A DNA stretch of 7,852 bases. Source: JBBDXA01 sp040902585 (lineage in GTDB: Bacteria > Planctomycetota > Phycisphaerae > Phycisphaerales > Phycisphaeraceae). A program made the translations under genes and the position numbers. Under the pieces are notes generated by a model. The model saw nothing but the letters and a program-made list of their open reading frames with translations. It was not told the DNA's origin and made no database searches. Position 1 is the first letter of the stretch; every line of letters starts with the position of its first letter. The stretch spans positions 1-7,852 of the forward strand of contig JBBDXA010000042.1 of assembly GCA_040902585.1 (NCBI GenBank), in the 5' to 3' direction. Shown here in pieces: positions 5,099 to 7,852 of this stretch.

Positions 5099-5989
5099 AT
5101 GAATTGTTGCAGCAGGATTTTGTCCGTCGTCGTCGCACTGGGCGCTTTGCTCGCTCCCGGCCTGATTCGCCCGGTACAGGCGGTGCTCGTGGCGTACGAA
5201 GGCTTCGAGGAATATGCCGCCGGCTCACAGTTGGAGAGCAACGCCGGTGTGGGACAGAGCGGCGGCAGCTTCTGGACGAGTGACTGGAATGTCCTCGATA
5301 CACAGCGGGCCAACGTCGTCACCGCCGCGGGCGGTCTCTCCTATGCCGCCGGCTCCGTCCTGATCGATGGCGGTAACCGCAAGCTCGACACTCACATCCC
5401 CATCGGAAGCACGGCAAACGCCGTGTACCTGGATCGTGCCTTTCCTGCGCAGGCGGGCCCCGTGTTCATGAGCTTTCTCTTCCGCACGACCTCGGCTGAC
5501 GGCACGGGCGATGGCGATTTCATCCAGTTCGGGCTCGACAACACAGCCTTTGCCAATCCGCGGCTCAGCGTCGCGCACCGTGACAATTCCTCGCTCGGCG
5601 ACTTCGACTTCCACACCCGCGCCGGCACGACCGTCACCGATTTCGCCGGCCTGGGAACCAATGCCAATGAAACCTACTTCCTCGTCGCCCGCATGAGCGA
5701 CACCGGCGTCGCGGGCTACAACCTCGTCGAACTCTGGATCAACCCAACCTCGCTGGCGCTGGGAACGCCCGACGCTGTCAGCAACGTCGAAGTAGCGGGT
5801 CTGACCAGTCTGAGCCGGTTCCTGGGCCGCATCGCCTTCACCGAGACCGGCGACACCTACTTCATCGATGAACTCCGCATCGGAACGCTGCTGTCGGATG
5901 TGGTGATCACCGTCCCCGAACCCGCCAGCGCCGCCTTGGCCCTGATGGGCCTGGCCGGTCTGGCCGCGCGTCGTCGTCGCGTGGCGTAA
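5099..5989 (+). CDS. Exported PEP-CTERM protein, LamG-like, paralog 1
   Basis: A 296-residue secreted protein with a C-terminal PEP-CTERM sorting tail. A signal peptide spans 1-28 (hydrophobic core ILSVVVALGALLAPG, cleavage after VQA). The mature body begins with YEGFEEYAAGSQL and ends with YFIDELRIGT; this opening and closing pattern is typical of concanavalin/LamG-like beta-sandwich domains in planctomycete and verrucomicrobial surface proteins, a fold inferred by eye. The tail from 272 is VPEP, a hydrophobic stretch (LALMGLAGLAA) and RRRRVA. In such systems an exosortase processes the tail and the protein goes to the cell surface or extracellular matrix; no exosortase is in this window. 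It shares VFMSFLFR- and ELWINPTS-like blocks with the next gene. The ligand is unknown. A good ribosome binding site fixes the start. Confidence 0.88.
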   Translation: MNCCSRILSVVVALGALLAPGLIRPVQAVLVAYEGFEEYAAGSQLESNAGVGQSGGSFWTSDWNVLDTQRANVVTAAGGLSYAAGSVLIDGGNRKLDTHIPIGSTANAVYLDRAFPAQAGPVFMSFLFRTTSADGTGDGDFIQFGLDNTAFANPRLSVAHRDNSSLGDFDFHTRAGTTVTDFAGLGTNANETYFLVARMSDTGVAGYNLVELWINPTSLALGTPDAVSNVEVAGLTSLSRFLGRIAFTETGDTYFIDELRIGTLLSDVVITVPEPASAALALMGLAGLAARRRRVA

Positions 5990-6004
5990 TGGGTGTTTCG
6001 ACCG

Positions 6005-6086
6005 AACTCATCGTCAGCTGCATTTTTCCAGCCTGCAACCCCGTACCACCGCCGAACATTCGTTCGGCACAGACAGGAGATTCTCC
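6005..6086 (+). promoter_or_regulatory. Shared hairpin leader, copy 2
   Basis: CAGCCTGCAACCCC (6029-6042) and the identical hairpin GCCGAACATTCGTTCGGC (6051-6068) recur with almost the same spacing as in copy 1 (22 versus 23 nt between block starts). AGGAGA (6075-6080) lies six bases before the ATG. The upper stem is altered but still possible: CAGCTG (6015-6020) can pair with CAGCCTG (6029-6035) with a bulged C. I see no clear promoter between the two genes and no terminator after the first, so they may be co-transcribed. Confidence 0.55.
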
Positions 6087-6986
6087 ATGAAACGTTTCAA
6101 CAGATTCTCACCCATCGTCATCACGCTCGCAGCTTTGCTCGCTCCCGGCCTGATTCGTCCGGCCCAGGCGACGCTGCTGGTGGCGGATGACTTCAACAGT
6201 TACGTCGCCGGGGCTCCGCTGGCGGGTAACAACGGCGGCACCAACGGCGCTGCGTTCTGGACCGGTGCCTACGGCGGCAACGCGAACGTCACCGTCCAGA
6301 GTCAGGGCACGCCGCTGAGCTACTCGAGCGGCGCGGTCCTCGTCGACGGCGGCACCAACGCGGTGCAACTCACCAACCTTGGCTCCAGTGTCGCCGAAGG
6401 CATCATCACCCGATCGTTCACCGGCCAGAGCGGTGATGTGTACTTCAGCTTCCTGTTCCGCCCGCTTCAGACGGTCGATACCGGTGGCGGCGGCGACTTC
6501 GCCCAGTTCATGCTCAATGACGATACGGATCCTGACAACCAAGGCGGCATCGGCATGACCCGCAATCAGCCCGTCATAGGTAACCCCTACTTCGCTGGCG
6601 TCCGTTCCAATACGGATGTGCGCAGCAACAGCGCCGTCGGCGCCGCGGCCGACACCACCGTCTTCCTCGTCGGCAAGTTCAGTGACAGCGGCGGCGCGGT
6701 CGGCCACGACCTGATGGAACTGTGGGTCAACCCGACCAGCAACATCGAAGGCAGCAACATCCTCTCCGCGTCAGCGTTCCTCGAATCCGGCAATCTCGGC
6801 CTGATTGACTTCTTCACCGCCCGGGCCGCGGGCATCATTAACGACGACTTTTACCTCTTCGACGAACTTCGCATCGGCACCTCGTTCGCCAGCGTGGTCC
6901 CCATCGCGGTTCCCGAGCCCGCCACCCTCGCACTGGGCCTGATGGGTCTGGCTGGTCTGGCGGTTCGTCGTCGTCGCGTGGCGTGA
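6087..6986 (+). CDS. Exported PEP-CTERM protein, LamG-like, paralog 2
   Basis: A 299-residue paralog of the preceding protein, 97 nt downstream. The signal peptide spans 1-28 with the same end region (ALLAPGLIRPAQA). The body opens with ADDFNSYVAGAPL and NNGGTNGAAFWTG, has VYFSFLFRP, MELWVNPTS and YLFDELRIGT, and ends with the sorting tail from 275: VPEPATLALGLMGLAGLA, then a short basic end RRRRVA. A surface or matrix role with a beta-sandwich (LamG-like) fold is inferred from these patterns. Bodies of the two paralogs differ considerably while leader, signal peptide and tail are close, so the pair arose by duplication, with either divergence of the middle or homogenisation of the ends. AGGAGA six bases upstream fixes the start. 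A terminator follows, closing a two-gene unit. Confidence 0.88.
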   Translation: MKRFNRFSPIVITLAALLAPGLIRPAQATLLVADDFNSYVAGAPLAGNNGGTNGAAFWTGAYGGNANVTVQSQGTPLSYSSGAVLVDGGTNAVQLTNLGSSVAEGIITRSFTGQSGDVYFSFLFRPLQTVDTGGGGDFAQFMLNDDTDPDNQGGIGMTRNQPVIGNPYFAGVRSNTDVRSNSAVGAAADTTVFLVGKFSDSGGAVGHDLMELWVNPTSNIEGSNILSASAFLESGNLGLIDFFTARAAGIINDDFYLFDELRIGTSFASVVPIAVPEPATLALGLMGLAGLAVRRRRVA

Positions 6987-7015
6987 TGACTGTTTCTCCA
7001 AACCTCGATTGATCG

Positions 7016-7053
7016 AACGACGCCGTCCCTCGCCGGGCGGCGTTGTTCATTTG
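7016..7053 (+). terminator. Intrinsic terminator after the PEP-CTERM pair
   Basis: AACGACGCCG (7016-7025) pairs with CGGCGTTGTT (7038-7047) over 10 bp with one G-U wobble. Further C/G pairing is possible inside the 12-nt loop. The 3' side runs into TTGTTCATTT, a modest T-rich tail. Confidence 0.75.
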
Positions 7054-7133
7054 CCGGCAGGCAGAACGCCAGTCCCCCCGGGAAAGGGGGTCGGTAGCTC
7101 ACGTTAGAACTTCGCAGATTCCGCAGCTTTTCA

Positions 7134-7162
7134 TTGTGACATGCCCGCGACCCGGTTAGACT
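7134..7162 (+). promoter_or_regulatory. Candidate promoter of the STN-like protein gene
   Basis: TTGTGA (7134-7139) and TAGACT (7157-7162) are each four of six matches to consensus and are spaced by exactly 17 bp. Start near 7169 would give a leader of about 93 nt containing the hairpin region at 7182-7223. Confidence 0.35.
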
Positions 7163-7181
7163 CATTTCTACCCGCTTGCTC

Positions 7182-7223
7182 CCGCCTTGCCCTCGCCTTG
7201 CCTCCGCCTTACGCAAGGCGGAG
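7182..7223 (+). promoter_or_regulatory. Hairpin with alternative pairing partners in the 5' leader
   Basis: CTCCGCCTT (7202-7210) and AAGGCGGAG (7215-7223) form a perfect 9-bp stem with loop ACGC. The same 3' strand can pair with two earlier copies instead: CCGCCTTGC (7182-7190) with GCAAGGCGG (7213-7221), or CGCCTTGC (7194-7201) with GCAAGGCG (7213-7220). No T-tract follows, so it is not a terminator. Confidence 0.5.
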
Positions 7224-7250
7224 TGCCCACTGGTCCGTCAACCTTCATTC

Positions 7251-7256
7251 AGGAGA
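7251..7256 (+). promoter_or_regulatory. Ribosome binding site that decides the start of the last gene
   Basis: AGGAGA stands five bases before the ATG at 7262. An earlier in-frame ATG at 7187 has no such site and would place the hairpin inside the coding region and bury the signal peptide, so 7262 is preferred. Confidence 0.8.
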
Positions 7257-7261
7257 CCATC

Positions 7262-7846
7262 ATGAGACACGTTGTGCCCTTGCGTGCATTGGCTGCGATC
7301 ATCGCCCTCGGCCTCGTCGGCGATGCCCTTGCCCAGCAGAAGACCACCACCACCAACGCTCGTCATGCCCGCGAGGCCGCCCAGCTTCGCATGCTGCTGG
7401 GTGACATCTCCCGGCCCATCGGACCAGCCGAGGAAGCTCTCGCGCCCATCAAGGAGAAACTTTCCAAGGAAATCAAAATCCAGTTCCTCGACACGCCCAT
7501 GGAACGCGTCGTCGAATTCCTTCAGCGCGAGAGCGGCCTGACGATGCTTATCGATAGGGCCGCCACGCAGGGAGCGGAAAATAATCCCGTCGCCCTCGAG
7601 GCGGAGAAGATGACCATCAAGGACGCGATCGACTGGGCATGCCTTTCTTCTGACTGCGACTGGGACGTGATCAAAGGCGTGATCGTCATCTCGACGACCC
7701 GCGCGATCGAACGGAGACAGGTCACGGTGAAAGTCTACGATGTGCGCGGGCTCATCTACCAGATTCCCAACTTCGTCTGGTCGCCCGAGTTCGACCTGAA
7801 CTCGGCCCTTTCCAACACCAGCAGCGGCGGCAGCAGCGGCGGCTAA
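7262..7846 (+). CDS. Exported protein with STN-like domain, possibly truncated
   Basis: A 194-residue product starting at 7262. A signal peptide spans 1-24 (LRALAAIIALGLVGDALA, cleavage before QQ). Residues 68-146 resemble the short STN-type domain found at the N-terminus of secretins and TonB-linked receptors: IKIQFLDTPMERVVEFLQ, a SGLTMLID strand, MTIKDAIDWAC and VIKGVIVISTT. VYDVRGLIYQIP follows (158-169), a motif I associate with longer planctomycete exported proteins having this domain. The protein stops in a Ser/Gly run (SNTSSGGSSGG) only 6 nt before the window end. In related proteins, as I recall them, such a Gly-rich stretch is a linker to a further domain, so this copy may be cut short by a premature stop or frameshift, or may be a natural short form. 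Function is unknown; a role in envelope protein interactions is a guess. Confidence 0.75.
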   Translation: MRHVVPLRALAAIIALGLVGDALAQQKTTTTNARHAREAAQLRMLLGDISRPIGPAEEALAPIKEKLSKEIKIQFLDTPMERVVEFLQRESGLTMLIDRAATQGAENNPVALEAEKMTIKDAIDWACLSSDCDWDVIKGVIVISTTRAIERRQVTVKVYDVRGLIYQIPNFVWSPEFDLNSALSNTSSGGSSGG

Positions 7847-7852
7847 GCCGTC

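Overview
The window is a GC-rich stretch of bacterial chromosome. It most likely comes from a planctomycete, probably of the class Phycisphaerae. The evidence is two adjacent exported proteins with PEP-CTERM tails ending in a Gly/Ala/Leu-rich segment plus RRRRVA, an exported STN-like protein with a YDVRGLIYQIP motif of a kind I associate with planctomycetes, a lysine/alanine-only micro-protein, and dispersed palindromic intergenic repeats. The assignment is inference from protein style, not from a marker-gene search. All genes I accept are on the + strand.

Layout. Positions 1-150 hold no assignable gene, only a short G-rich period-8 repeat and a possible promoter. At 151-1233 lies a complete ABC-transporter ATPase of the PotA/FbpC/MalK type, with no permease gene in view. 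At 1318-1788 is an ArfB-like GGQ peptidyl-tRNA hydrolase that rescues stalled ribosomes. A compact unit follows: a good sigma70-type promoter (1886-1914), a strong ribosome binding site, a 22-residue Lys/Ala peptide (1954-2022), about 160 nt of hairpin-containing untranslated RNA, and an intrinsic terminator (2183-2217). From 2220 to 2832 there is no gene. This gap carries a nested inverted-repeat, REPIN-like element (about 2268-2533), a possible rpsB promoter, and a structured leader with a terminator-like hairpin.

The translation genes rpsB (2833-3717, ribosomal protein S2 with a long charged C-terminal tail containing a 9-bp minisatellite) and tsf (3999-4811, EF-Ts) follow in the classical order. 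They are separated by 281 nt containing a long stem, and a very strong terminator closes tsf. The usual next genes (pyrH, frr) are not in the window. Two paralogous PEP-CTERM surface proteins come next (5099-5989 and 6087-6986). Each is preceded by a homologous leader with the same perfect hairpin just before the ribosome binding site, and a terminator (7016-7053) closes the pair. The last gene (7262-7846) encodes a secreted protein with an STN-like domain that ends abruptly in a Gly/Ser run 6 nt before the window edge.

How it fits together. rpsB, tsf and arfB are housekeeping translation functions. The two PEP-CTERM proteins and the STN-like protein belong to the cell surface or export system. 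The strongest candidates for something undescribed are the micro-protein with its structured transcript, the shared hairpin leader and signal-peptide cassette of the PEP-CTERM pair, and the rpsB leader with its attenuator-like hairpin.
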